DNA from: Paguma larvata
Taxonomy: Eukaryota; Chordata; Mammalia; Carnivora; Viverridae
Length of the DNA: 64,000 nucleotides
Direction: 5' to 3'
Assembly: GCA_030068075.1 (NCBI GenBank)
Contig: CM057826.1
Coordinates: forward strand, 48,204,558-48,268,557
The notes beneath the pieces are model-generated. The model was not told where the DNA came from and did not search any database. It was given only the letters and a program-made list of their open reading frames with translations. Below, one piece after another: positions 1 through 11,059 of this stretch. A program made the position numbers and the translations under genes. Position 1 is the first letter of the stretch. Every line of letters begins with the position of its first letter.

Positions 1-1404
1 TATGTACACTACAAAAATCTCCTCTTGTTCCATAGCCTCCTTTTCATTCTCTAATGGTATTTTTTAAATGAACATAAATTCTTAATTTATGTTTAATGCT
101 TCTTTTAAGCCCGTTTCCTCCTGCTCCACAGTGCCATCCCTGTTATAAGTCAGGTGTGTGTGCGTAGGTCTTTTTCGAAATTTACTATTCCATCCCACCG
201 GTTTGTTTGTCTACCTTTATATATAGATACCAAACAGTTTCAATTACTCGAGCTAAATAAGAAGTCTTGATAGGCGGTAGAGCACTTGTTCTCCCCTGAA
301 TTTCTTTCTTTCGTTTTCTTCAAGAGAATCTTGGCTCTTTGCATTTCTTTCTCAATTTTGGAATGAAATTTGGAATTTTGCCTTGTCAAGTTTCCTAAGG
401 TCTAGTTGAGATTTTTAGTTTTTGACATGGAGGTCTTACGTTACCTTTTATTACATTAATTCCTAGATATTTTATTTTTGATGCTACTAATGGTAATTTA
501 CATTTTATGTTGGTCTTTGAATATGTAACAGTAAATCTCAGGAGTCCCTGTCCTCGGGAACTTTCAACTTCTTGGGTTTGGGGACAGACCCATAATGGTT
601 TTAATATAAAGTGAAATGAATTGGTTATGATAAGGTGGGCAAAGGTTACCATGGAAATCCAAATGGGATGGATTAGGCCAGTCTGTGGGGTCACGGGGTG
701 GCATTCTAACTGTTGAAAAATAGGTAAGGAGTCACCTGGTGAGTAAAGACTGAGGCAAAGAGGGGAAGAGTACACATTTTACATACACATTTCAGGATGT
801 TAACATGGGACACGTCCTGCCTCCGGGAGTTGCCAAAACAACAGAATCAGATGCCAACATGGGTGTGAAGCAAATTCTTCCCTGGGCAAAATTTACAAAA
901 GAACTGTGAGAAAACTAGTTCCAAGGCTCTTGGACCCATTTAGCCAGATAAAGTTACCCAATGGTGTAGAAGCATGAGCAGAGAGAGTATTTGAGAAAAG
1001 TTTCTCTGGAGAGCTGTTGCTGTCAGTACTGTTAAGCAAAGGAAGCATCATGGGGGATCCTACCTCCTTCTGTTCTGGTCTGACAGTGGAGAGATCTTCC
1101 GTGGGACCATTCACAGAAGTTAAATATGTTCCCTGCAAAGGACTGAGAGAGTGAAAGCAACCTGTGGCTCTCTTGGGATGGATGATTATCAATGGAAGCA
1201 AGAGGTATGCGGAGCAGATGTGCACCACGGGAACCAGAGCTGGCCCAGTTGTCTGGGGTCCTGTGCAATAGGACTAAATAGAAGGACAGAAGAGCTTGAC
1301 AGTAAGAAGTTGGAGATAAAAACCCAATTCCCAAGGTCACATGTGATCATCTAGAATAGGGATGCATCCACCCAGGTCCTTGATACAGAATTAAGAATCT
1401 TCTA

Positions 1405-1574
1405 GGGGTACCTGGGTGGCTCAGTTGGTGAAGCTTCTGAATCAATTTCAGCCCAGGTCATGATCTCGCGATTCATGGGACTGAGCCCCACATAGGGCTG
1501 TATGCTGAGGGCACACAGCCTGCTTGGGACTCTCTCTTTCAAAGTAAATAAATAAACATAAAACAAATAAATCT
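1405..1574 (+). mobile_element. CAN-SINE (felid type), shortened; copy A
   Basis: tRNA-derived head GGTACCTGGGTGGCTCAG, GGTCATGATCTCGCG core, shortened middle, and a tail of AAATAAATAAACATAAAAC. Directly abuts the next SINE. Confidence 0.9.
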
Positions 1575-1575
1575 T

Positions 1576-1783
1576 GGGGTGCCTGGATGGCTCAGTTGGT
1601 TAAGCATTCGCTTTCAACTCAGGTCATGAACTTGCAGTTTGTGAGTTCAAGCCCCACATTAGGCTCTGGGCTGACAACTCAGAGTCTGGAGCCTAACTTC
1701 GGATTTTGTGTCTCCCTCTCTCTCTGTTCCTCCCCCGCTTGCACTCTCTCTCTCTCTCTCTAAAAAATAAATAAAGATTAAAT
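1576..1783 (+). mobile_element. CAN-SINE; copy A
   Basis: GGGGTGCCTGGATGGCTCAG head, CT repeat, AAAAAATAAATAAAG tail. AATCTT flanks both ends. Confidence 0.95.
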
Positions 1784-2664
1784 GAATCTTCAAACAACCC
1801 ATGGAGAGCCACCAGCTTGCCTTAGTCGATCAGTTATAAAAAGCCAGCTAGCTTCTCCTAGTTGATAGACCAGTAGCAGTTACGTGCTGATTGTTCAGAT
1901 TCTACAAAGTAACTACCAACCAAAGTGGAAGCAGCCTAAGAACCCTTGCAACCAGATCACCCTTCTAAGTCACTGCGTGGACTAAACTTTCTCTTGTATT
2001 ACCCATGTATCCTTTTCAATCAACTTCTATTTAAAAAAAAAATAGTTGTGCACTAGGCATTAAGAGAGAAAGATTCAAGCTTAGCCATCTGCCAGACTCA
2101 GAAAAGTTGAAGGCCCCCAACAAGTATGAACTTCCTCATCCCTGGCCTGTCCGGCTGCGGGCAGTTTCCACCCAGGTGGGGTCTGTTGCAGCTGCTGGTA
2201 CACTGGAAGGAAGGCAGTAGGGACAGAGCAGAAGTCCACTGCTTCATATATGGAGAGAACTTTCCCTGTTTGAAGGGAGACTGAAGCATTTAATTAATCT
2301 CCTGACTGGACACATTCTAATTACCAAATCAAGACTGATTTTTAACTTAAAGTGAGTAGGACAGCCCATCCATTAAGAAGTCTTGGGATCTGCCCAAGTT
2401 TGCATTGGCGGGCAGAGAAAATAAATAAAATAAAATATATTTTCTGAATAAAAATGTTGAGGGCTAGTCAGTAACAAAATCAGATACCCCCAGAATGTAA
2501 AGTACATGCAAGAAATGAAAAGCAATACAATTATGATTTGATCTCAGATTTACAGAGGGAATGTAGGGAAAGATGAAGTAAACTGGGCACTATTCGGGAG
2601 CTGAGGAAAGCCTTTCCATGCCACGCTAAGGAGTCTGGACTTTAACAGGAAATGACACAATACT

Positions 2665-2850
2665 GAGTAGTTAGCACAGGAGAGTAATAGTTATTGGGCA
2701 TTTACTATGTTCTAGGCTCTATACTAGGTGGTTTAAATGAATTATCACATTGTGCTCTGCTTCCTGTCAGTCTAGGCATACCAGAAGGGGTATGAGTTTG
2801 TTCACAGAGTCACATCTCTGAGTCTAGAACTCAAACTTCAGTTAAATCTA
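2665..2850 (-). repeat. MIR fragment, copy A
   Basis: GGGCATTTACTATGTTCTAG and AATGAATTATCACATTGTGC; the twin in copy B is near 61264-61430. Confidence 0.7.
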
Positions 2851-2861
2851 AGCTTTGCTGT

Positions 2862-3064
2862 GTTAAAAAAAATTTTTTTTTAACATATATTCAATTTTGA
2901 AAGACAGAGTGAGACAGGGCATGAATGGGGGAGGGGCAGAGAGAGAGAGACAGAGAGACAGAGAGACAGAATCTGAAGCAGGCTCAGGGCTCAAACTCGT
3001 GAACCATGAGATCATGACCGGAGCTGAAGTTGGACGCTTAACTGACTGAGCCACCCAGGCGCCC
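2862..3064 (-). mobile_element. CAN-SINE; copy A
   Basis: Reverse-oriented SINE ending GAGCCACCCAGGCGCCCT, with GAGA/CAGA-rich middle. Its twin in copy B differs in the number of CAGA units. Confidence 0.95.
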
Positions 3065-3072
3065 TCTAAGCT

Positions 3073-3195
3073 CTCTAGCTTTACTCTTGACTATCTGTGT
3101 GACACTGGGCAAATCACTTGACCTCTCTATACCTCTGTTCCTTCATTTTTAGGATGGAGATAATTATCCTATCCACTTCATAGAGTTTTTGTGTC
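3073..3195 (+). repeat. MIR fragment, copy A
   Basis: TGTGTGACACTGGGCAAATC and CTCTATACCTCTGTTCCTTC. Confidence 0.75.
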
Positions 3196-3296
3196 CCCAT
3201 TTTTCATGACTTCAACAACATAGATCATCCACGTGGGATTGTTTTTTTTTAATTGTGGTGAAATTCACGTAACATCAAATTAGCCACATATGTTAT

Positions 3297-3507
3297 TTTT
3301 TTTAAGTTTATTTATTTATTTTGAGAGAGACAGAGACAGCATAAGTAGGAGAGGGACAGAGAAAGGGAGAGAGAGAGAATTCCAAGCAGGTCCTGAACCG
3401 CAAGCACAGAGCCTGACGTGGGTCTTGAACCCACAAAAGGTGAGATCATGACTAGGCCAAAAACCAAGAGTCAGATGCTTAGCCAACTAAGCCACCCAGG
3501 CACCCCC
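3297..3507 (-). mobile_element. CAN-SINE; copy A
   Basis: Reverse SINE flanked by a target-site duplication AATTAGCCA(C/T) with old-repeat sequence on both sides. Confidence 0.95.
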
Positions 3508-4149
3508 AATTTAGCCATTTTAAAGTGAACAATTGAGCGGCATTTAGTATATTCATAACATTGTGTAAACACCTCCTCTACCTAGTTCTAAAGCATTTTC
3601 TTTGTCCCCAAAGAGAAATCTCTGCCTGTCAAGCAGTTTTTTCTCTTAATCCCCTTCCTAATCTCCTCAGTTAACACTCTCACTTAAATGAGGTAGCACC
3701 AGGACCGTGTTCCCTCTGAAAGCCCTAGGGAAGAACCACTCCTTGCCTCTTCCAGCTTCTGGCAGCTCCCAGAAAACCTTGGCATTCCTTGTCTTACAGA
3801 TGATGCATCACTCCAATCTCTGCCTCCATCATCACACGGCCTTATAAGATTATCAGTTATTCGATTCAGGGCTCATCATTATCCAGTATGACCTTATCTG
3901 AACTTAACCAACTGCATGTGCAGAAACCATATTTCCAAATATGGTTACATTCTGAGATTCCAGATGGACATGAATTCTGGGCAGACACTATTCAATTCAG
4001 TATAACTTCTGTGACAGCACACTGCTGGTTTCCTCTTTCCTCTTGGCCTCTCCTCCTCACTCTCCTTCTGGGGCTACTTTGCTTCCCCTAAATCGGTTCT
4101 AAATGTTGCAGTGACCCATGGCTTGGCCCTGGGCCCCTTGCCTCCTCCT

Positions 4150-4250
4150 TTTTTAAAAAAAAAAAATTTTGTTAATGTTTATTTAATTTTCTTTTTTGAA
4201 AGAGAGAGAGAGACAGAGCACAAGCGGGGGAGTACCTGAACCCGGGTACC
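4150..4250 (-). mobile_element. Truncated CAN-SINE
   Basis: A-rich tail complement plus GAGAGAGAGACAGAGCACAA; the head is missing. Confidence 0.7.
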
Positions 4251-4282
4251 CCTCTCCTTGCTTTCTTTAAATACATTCTCTT

Positions 4283-4504
4283 GGGGTGTCTGGGTGGCTC
4301 AGTTGGTTAAATGTCTCACTTCCGCTCAGGTCATGATTTTGCGGTCCATGGGTCCAAGCTCTGCATCAAGCTCTGAGCTGTCGTCAGGCTTTGTGCTAAC
4401 AGCTCAGAGCCTGGAGCCTGCTTTGGATTCTGTGTCTCCCTCTGTCTCTCCCCCTATCCCACTCATGCTCTGTCTCTCGCTCAAAAAAATAAACATAAAA
4501 AAAT
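4283..4504 (+). mobile_element. CAN-SINE
   Basis: Full-length, with target-site duplication AAATA(C/T)A(T/C)TCTC at 4269-4281 and 4505-4517. Confidence 0.95.
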
Positions 4505-4609
4505 TAAATATACTCTCTCCTGAGGGCATGTCATCTAATCCCATGGTTTTAAAATTCCATTGATGACTCTCAAATTTATGTTCCAGTCCTCACCTGTACC
4601 CATATCGAT

Positions 4610-4870
4610 AATACTAGTTAAAACTTATTGGATACGTACTATGTGCCAGACTCTATCATAAGTTCTCTTTGTGTATTAGTTAATTTGATCCTGACAACAA
4701 ATTTATGAGATGAGTACTATTTTTTTATCCCCAATATATGGATGAAGAAAGTGAAGCACGAGGAGGTTAAGTAAATTGTTCAAGCCCACGTAGAGAGAAG
4801 GAGCCAGAATTTGAAACTGCAGAAGCCAGGTCCAGAGCCTTCTCTCCTGACCACTGCATGCTCTGGCTTT
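4610..4870 (-). repeat. MIR
   Basis: Nearly full-length MIR in reverse: TACTATGTGCCAGACTCTAT ... GAGGAGGTTAAGTAAATTG ... GCCAGAATTTGAAACTGCAG. Confidence 0.8.
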
Positions 4871-5458
4871 CCACTGGGCTTCAGGCTCATACTTTCAACG
4901 TCAAACTTGACATCTGCACTTACCTGTCTAATATGCATCTTAGGCGAAAATCAAATAAATGCTTGACTTCCCCCCACCATCCCCATTCCCACCTTAATAC
5001 TTTTTTCCTTGATTCTACATCTTAGTATTTGGCACCATCAACACCCAGTTGCTCAAGTTAAAAAAAAAATCTAGGGAATCAGATTTGGTTTTGCGCTCTC
5101 CACATCCACCCCCACCTCCATCCCAACCCCAACAAATCCAAGGAAGCATATTAGCTTCGCCTCTAGAACAGATCCCTGTCTGCTCCATTTTCACTACCAC
5201 CCTAGTTCATGCTGAGCTATCATCCTCTCTCAAGTTACTGCAATTACTTTCTTTCTGGTCTTTCTGCTTTCATGGTTGCGGTCTACGTATAACCAACCCA
5301 ACAGCCAAATGAGTCTTTCGAAACATAAATCAGACCATGATATGCCCAAGTTTCAAAGCTTCCAAAAGGCCTTCTTACGTTTAGACTAAAATCCCTATTC
5401 CTGTTCTTAGCCTACAAGTCCCTGCCTGCTTGATCTGGCGCTGCCCGCCTCTCTGCCC

Positions 5459-5558
5459 NNNNNNNNNNNNNNNNNNNNNNNNNNNNNNNNNNNNNNNNNN
5501 NNNNNNNNNNNNNNNNNNNNNNNNNNNNNNNNNNNNNNNNNNNNNNNNNNNNNNNNNN
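5459..5558. other. Assembly gap (100 N)
   Basis: Exactly 100 undetermined bases, the conventional size for a scaffold gap of unknown length. It separates the duplicated contig end (1-5458) from RNF145 intronic sequence. RNF145 exons 9 onward should lie to this side of exon 8. Confidence 0.99.
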
Positions 5559-6779
5559 CTTCATATATAGTTCAGTAAGCACTATGTGTGTGTACACATA
5601 CAGACACACATACACTTTTTAGATATGGTAATCTTTGTGCTTTTAAGACACCCAACAAATCAAGAGACTTCTTAGATTTCAGTTTCTGATTGCACTTGAA
5701 TCCTACTCATCACTGGTGGAATACATACACTGGAGGAATCCTGTACTTTTGTCAAAAGGAGAAGGAACATAATTTTTCCTTTTGTGTACCTCTTCATACA
5801 TAAGAATATTCAAATAAATCATTCCTTAAATATATCCCAAATTAAGACATTGTATACCAAGTTCCAGAAGATACATAAAAACCTTCCCCAATGAGTGTTT
5901 TAAGTAGAATTTTGAAAAATCTTTGTGCCCATGTGATTTCCACTCCACTCCAAGTTTACTTATAGAACTATTTACTTTATATACCCAAGTTCCAAGTAAA
6001 TAGAGGACAGAGGGCCACCACAAGGGATTGAAAAAAAAAAGATATTAGCTATTTACATTTCCTGGATAAATAAAAGGCAAAGTTAATCTTTTAACATAGT
6101 GATTACAAATCTAGAAAGAAATCAGCGTGAACCGAAAACAGCTTTCCTCTCTCTTAAAACACAAAACTCCATTACAATCTATGTAAAGTGAGTATCAAGA
6201 TTTAATGATTTCCTACAAAACATGAACATTTATTTAAATTCATTATGAGGAAATGTAGACTTCAACCAAAATAGTTTAAAGCTCATGGCTACAAAAAAAA
6301 TTAAACTGTTTTAATTAAAATCAGCATCTGTGATCTCAAGTCCATGTAGAGCCTCAAGGAGGCAAAAAAAAAAAATGACGGAAATCACCCCTTCTAGCTT
6401 TAACTATAATACAGGGGAGGAAAAAAAACCACACACAAAGTTAAATGCTAAACTGAGTGGGACTACCCATAATTAGTAATTCAGAGAAGAAAGTAAGTTA
6501 TGATAAAGTTAAGGACAGGCACTTTGGAACTATTTTACATCTTTTCTTACAAACATTCCCACTTTCTGAAGTTAAGAGGACAAACATCAACTTGTCAGTA
6601 GTTCTGCTTTGAGATGCAAAACATAGTTTTTTAAAGAAAGACATGCAGGAAGGAATTACTGTAACAATAAGCTGTAGTATATTAGATGATAAATTATAAA
6701 TAATTAGGGTAATCTGCCTTGAAACTTTAAATGTATTTTTCAAAATCAAGCCATAATACATTTATGTAAAATAGGTTGA

Positions 6780-6950
6780 TAATTACATATACACAAGCAC
6801 GTATTCATACACATACACAACATTATGCCAACAGTTTCAATTTAGGTCTGATTTTGGCATAAGTGTGTATACGTGCAAACGCACAAAAATATAGACACAT
6901 AAACACAAATATAGGTGTGTATATTATAAACACAAATATATATATCCTTA
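6780..6950. repeat. AC/AT-rich low-complexity DNA
   Basis: Imperfect ACACATA/TATACAC units; not a clean microsatellite. Confidence 0.7.
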
Positions 6951-6985
6951 TTTAAGCAGTTAAAATTCAGTAACAATCTAATTTA

Positions 6986-7180
6986 AGGCGCGCCTGAGCG
7001 GCTCAGTTGGTTAAGCATCTGACTCTTGGTTTCGACTCAGGTCATGATCTCATGGTTTTATGAATTTGAGCCCCATGACTCTGCACTGGCAGTGTGGAGC
7101 CTGCCTGGGATTCTCTCTCTGTCCCTCCCCCACTCATGCTGTCTCTCTCTCAAATATATAAATAAATTAAAAAAAAATTT
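6986..7180 (+). mobile_element. CAN-SINE in intron 8
   Basis: Full-length, with target-site duplication AATCTAATTTA on both sides. Confidence 0.95.
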
Positions 7181-7989
7181 AAATCTAATTTAAGATAAAA
7201 TATCAAAAGAATAGCAGGAAATGACACTGAAACTTCATCCCATTAATAGGTTAAGCACTAAAATAAAACACTTCATAAACATCCCATCCATGTTTTTTAA
7301 AATTTGTCATTTGAAAATCTATTATGTACTTTGAATAAGTGGTAGACCATTGTCCTAAAATTCCCTGTTAAGACCTGGAATAAAATAAGATAAAGGTTAA
7401 CAAATATCTCTATGGCTAAAACTGAGACACCTTTGTAAGTTAAACACTGGAAATTACCTCTAGTCTCAGCAACTCCAAAGACACGTGAAGATTTTTCCCC
7501 TAATAATTATTTTCTTTAATGACAGAAACAAGCAATGTTTCATCAATATTCTCTCTTATTTCTCGAATTTGAGAATAAGATACTTTTCATTTCCTTTTTT
7601 AATCTTAACGAGTTACACTGAATTAATCTTAATCCCCGATTCGGAATGCACTATTGCCATTGGTTTGTGGGTGTCCCTCTCCTTCCTGAGTTAGTAACCT
7701 CATCAGCTATCTTAAATATTGTAGCAAGCCTGCATGAACCCATCTCCCCACATAAAAGTGACGGCATGGACAATAACTCCATTTAACCATATGGCAGGGT
7801 CTGCCCATTCCAAACCCTGCCTCCCTCCACACGATGAAAGTGTTCTTTACTCTCTTGCTTCCCTCTTTATAGTTTTGTTTAATCTGTATGTATCCCTACA
7901 GAGTAGATTTAAAATTTTTGTTTTTAACATAAAAATACATTCTATACTGTCATCTTCTTGGACTTACCTTTTAACTTTATAATGCTATA

Positions 7990-8260
7990 AATCACTCCTA
8001 CTGTTTATGTGTCACTCTATTTCTAATATTCCATGGTGACTATTATCACATTTATTCACCCACTTTCCTGTTTGATTGTCATTTGGGTTGTTCCCAGACG
8101 TTTACTACTATGAATTGTGCTATGAACATTCTTCTACATGTGCTTACTGAGCATGTGCAAGAATGCCCTGAGTATACACGTAGGAGGAGATAATGACCAA
8201 ACTGTTTCCAGAGTCATTACGCTTTACACTCCACCAGAAACCAGGGATACCCTGTGATCT
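7990..8260 (-). mobile_element. Old L1-like fragment, intron 8
   Basis: TTCTAATATTCCATGGTGAC and TTGGGTTGTTCCCAGACGTT resemble the complement of old L1. Confidence 0.5.
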
Positions 8261-9256
8261 AGACCTTCCTCCACCCTAGGCCTCAGCTGATTTTCTTTTC
8301 TCTCTCCCTTCTTTCTTCCTATTTATTTATTCTTTGCTAATTCCAGAGACTGAAATACACCTCGATGTGGTCTTGATTTAGATTTCCCCCATCAGTAAAA
8401 ATGTTGAACCTCTCTTCATAGTCATGTGTTTCTTCTTTCACTAAAGGCTTAAAGATAAAGATGTATTTCATCCTTTCTCTTGCCTCATCTGAGCTGTTTG
8501 TATATCGTTATCAATTCTTGGACAAGTGTAAATACTTTGAGTATCTTTTTCTAGTTTGTAAAGTTAACTTTAGGTTTAAAAAGTTCATTTTAATAGTTAC
8601 ATTTATGACTCTGCTTTCATAATCACCGTCATTCTTAACTCACGGTCTCCCTTTCACAGCAGTTCTGTCAGTTTAAGAGACTGTTTCCTACCTGAAGGTC
8701 CAAATATGCTAGCCTATGTAGAGTTTTAATTTTTGGTTTAGACATTTCAGGTCTTGTAAAATTCCACAGTTGATCCTTTGTTTATGGTATGAGATAGGAG
8801 CCCATTCCACCCTTTTCCAAACGGAAACCATTTTCTTCCAGCAACACTACAGAAGGACTGCCACCTGTCCCCACTCATCTGATATGCCACCTCTGTCATG
8901 TACCACCAAAGTTCCGCATACACGGATCCGTTTAGGGGCTCTCTGTTCCAATGCTCAAGTTGTCTATACTTGAGCCAATATTACAAAAGCTTCATAGTAC
9001 CTCCTACTATGAGTGAAATAAAACTTACCTTCCTCAAGTTGTCTGTCTGATTTCAATACAAGGATTATACTAGCCACACAGAATGAGCTGTGTAGTATTC
9101 TTTCTATTGTCTGGAAGTGGGTGTTTAAAATAGGGATAATCTGTTCCTTTAAAGTTTGGAACTTGCCTGTACTACCATCTGGGTGGAGATCTTTACCATT
9201 TGCCTCCATTTCTTTAACAGCTACAGAACTATCCAGGTTTTTTAAATTCTTCTTGA

Positions 9257-9502
9257 GGGGAACCTGAGTGGCTCAGTCGGTTAAGTGTCTGACTTCGGTT
9301 CAGGTCATGATCTCACAGTTTGGGAGTTCGAGCCCCCACGTCGGGCTCTGTGCTGACAGGTCAGAGCCTGGAACCTGTTTCGGATTCTGTGTCTCCCTCT
9401 CTCTCTGTCCCTCCCCCACTCATGCTCTATCTCTCTCTCTCTCTCTCAAAAATAAATAAAACATAAAAAAAAAATAAAATAAAATTTATTTAAAAAAAAT
9501 AA
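9257..9502 (+). mobile_element. CAN-SINE in intron 8
   Basis: Full-length with a long A/T tail; target-site duplication AAATTCTTCT. Confidence 0.95.
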
Positions 9503-10024
9503 ATAAATTCTTCTGGAGTCAATTCTAATAAGTTACATTTTCTCATACTTCTCAGTTTTGCTCCTTTCCCTCTAAATTTCCTCTGCATAAGACCCTGGAG
9601 GAAGAAGTTAGTAATAAATAGGCTAGTTCAACCTCCTGGAGGGAATAAGAACTGGATTTAATGGTTCTTATGGCAGTGGAATTACAGATTTTTTTTTTCT
9701 CTTTTCAAACTTTCTATAGTATTACATTAGTTTTAATATATGCTAAAGTAATTAGTACAATTAATACTACTAAATGATACTCCCCCAGAAATGACAAAAT
9801 AGTGTTATACTTACAACCTGATCACTTAAGAGGCTATTTAAGGCAGTTCGCCACCAAGTTCAACATCTTAAATACTTCTATTGAGATACTTCAACCCTCA
9901 AAACCAAATCTCAAATAACTATAACATTAACTGTAATGATTAAGATTATCTGAAACAAATCAAAGAGCTTATTTAAATTAAAATCAATTCTGTCAGCCAT
10001 TCTACCATTTGAGAAAAATTTCAG

Positions 10025-10346
10025 AATGCTCAGCAATGTGGGAGGTGGGAATAGGAAGATAAATCTGTTAATTTGGAAGGTTTTAAAAAATCTGCCATCA
10101 AATTTCGACCTCCCAAAAGATCGCCTGTTCCCTTACCCATAAAACACTACCAAAGAGGCAAAAAATTCAGATATTTCAAAAGTCAAAAGAGTGTAAATGG
10201 ACGCTGGAAAAAAAAAGTGATACTGAATTTTAAGCAACTTGTATAAAACTATAATAAGCCAAGATTGTATCTTAAAGAGCTAAATAATAATTTGACTTTT
10301 ATTCCATAAGAAAACTTCTGTAATACGGAATGAACATTAATGCAGC
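10025..10346 (+). repeat. Direct duplication flanking exon 8, copy 1
   Basis: Aligns with 11308-11633 at roughly 85% identity. Shared blocks include GATCGCCTGTTCCCTTAC, CATAAAACACTACCAAAG and CTTCTGTAATACGGAATGAA. The flanks do not match. Not a repeat family I recognise. Confidence 0.85.
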
Positions 10347-10876
10347 TATTAATTTCACCTGGTTCCAGAAGGTGTCAAGAAGCCCCATTAAAACCCCAGG
10401 AAGTTGCAATGCTCTAAGATGCCATCAGAGGAGGCCGTCATCCCATAAACGCCTATCTGTACGACGGCCTGAGAGCCTTTATTTCTTTCTCCTTCAAATG
10501 ATTTTCTCCTTTCTCTCAATGCTTTTCTCTGCTTCAGCATTACACAAATAAAATTATTTGATATATCTTGGCTAAATGTTATGCTCTCCATTCTTCATTT
10601 TTAAAATTGAACAAATATACAAAGTATTAAATATCTCTGAAGAAAAAAACATTGACTTGTAATTAATTACATGGCCTTTGATGTGATTTCTAACTATAGG
10701 AATCTTGAGAAAAAAAAAACAGGAATGTCAAACACATAGAAAAAATAAAAATGTAAACTTGTCACCTTAAGCTAATACCAATTATTCATACATTTTGTCT
10801 CAAAACATTATCTAAATCTTCAGACAAAATCTATACATATAAAGAATATTACAAAATATTTTTAGAAGTTTCTTAC

Positions 10877-11059
10877 TTGTCTCTAGATGCTCCCAGTGCC
10901 AAAACAATAGGATCTGCAATCTCTAACATTGACTGTAGGATAGAAGCTACAACGATGAAAAGGATAATACTGAGCAGGAACGCCCGATGAACAACCTGCA
11001 GTTCTATGAGACCAGTCTGCACTGCCAAGATTAACAGTGTAACTCCTTCTGTCATGCCC
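10877..11059 (-). CDS. RNF145: RNF145 exon 8 (residues 313-374), last exon visible
   Basis: 183 nt, with acceptor GATTTTTTTAG and donor AA|GTAAGA. It completes Arg313 and encodes [20 protein letters not shown] through [14 protein letters not shown], ending two bases into Lys374. It contains two further membrane segments. The next exon, expected to begin with the last base of the Lys codon, is not found in 5559-10876. The exon sits between two diverged copies of a ~320-bp direct repeat (10025-10346 and 11308-11633). Confidence 0.95.

Larger units (their letters stand above)
1..3946 (+). repeat. Large direct duplication, copy A (contig end left of gap)
   Basis: Positions 1-3690 match 58580-62280 colinearly, and 3697-3946 match 63751-64000. 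I count about 37 differences over the first 3.7 kb (about 30 substitutions, the rest small indels), so roughly 99% identical. Copy A lacks the 1470 bp at 62281-63750 of copy B and carries a 6-base filler (3691-3696) instead. Both copies share the same four SINEs and MIR fragments. Copy A continues past 3946 to the gap, but copy B runs out at the window end. Confidence 0.95.
3947..5458. other. Non-coding contig end left of the gap
   Basis: Contains a partial minus-strand SINE (about 4150-4250), a SINE (4283-4504), a MIR (4610-4870), and old repeat-like sequence up to the gap. No exon of RNF145 is recognised on either strand. Confidence 0.7.
5559..10876. other. RNF145 intron 8 (or beyond); no exon seen
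   Basis: AT-rich sequence with SINEs at 6986-7180 and 9257-9502, an AC/AT-rich low-complexity stretch at 6780-6950, old L1-like sequence around 7990-8260, and the first copy of the exon 8-flanking direct repeat (10025-10346). I looked for the C-terminal RNF145 exons (membrane segments, the CAICYQ RING motif) and found none. Confidence 0.6.

Noticed and set aside
395..1340. Open frames that recur in both large copies (for example at 395-775 and 58972-59352).
   Set aside because: Conserved only because the DNA is duplicated; no codon-like pattern of differences (changes include nonsynonymous ones and a frame-altering indel), and no known protein.
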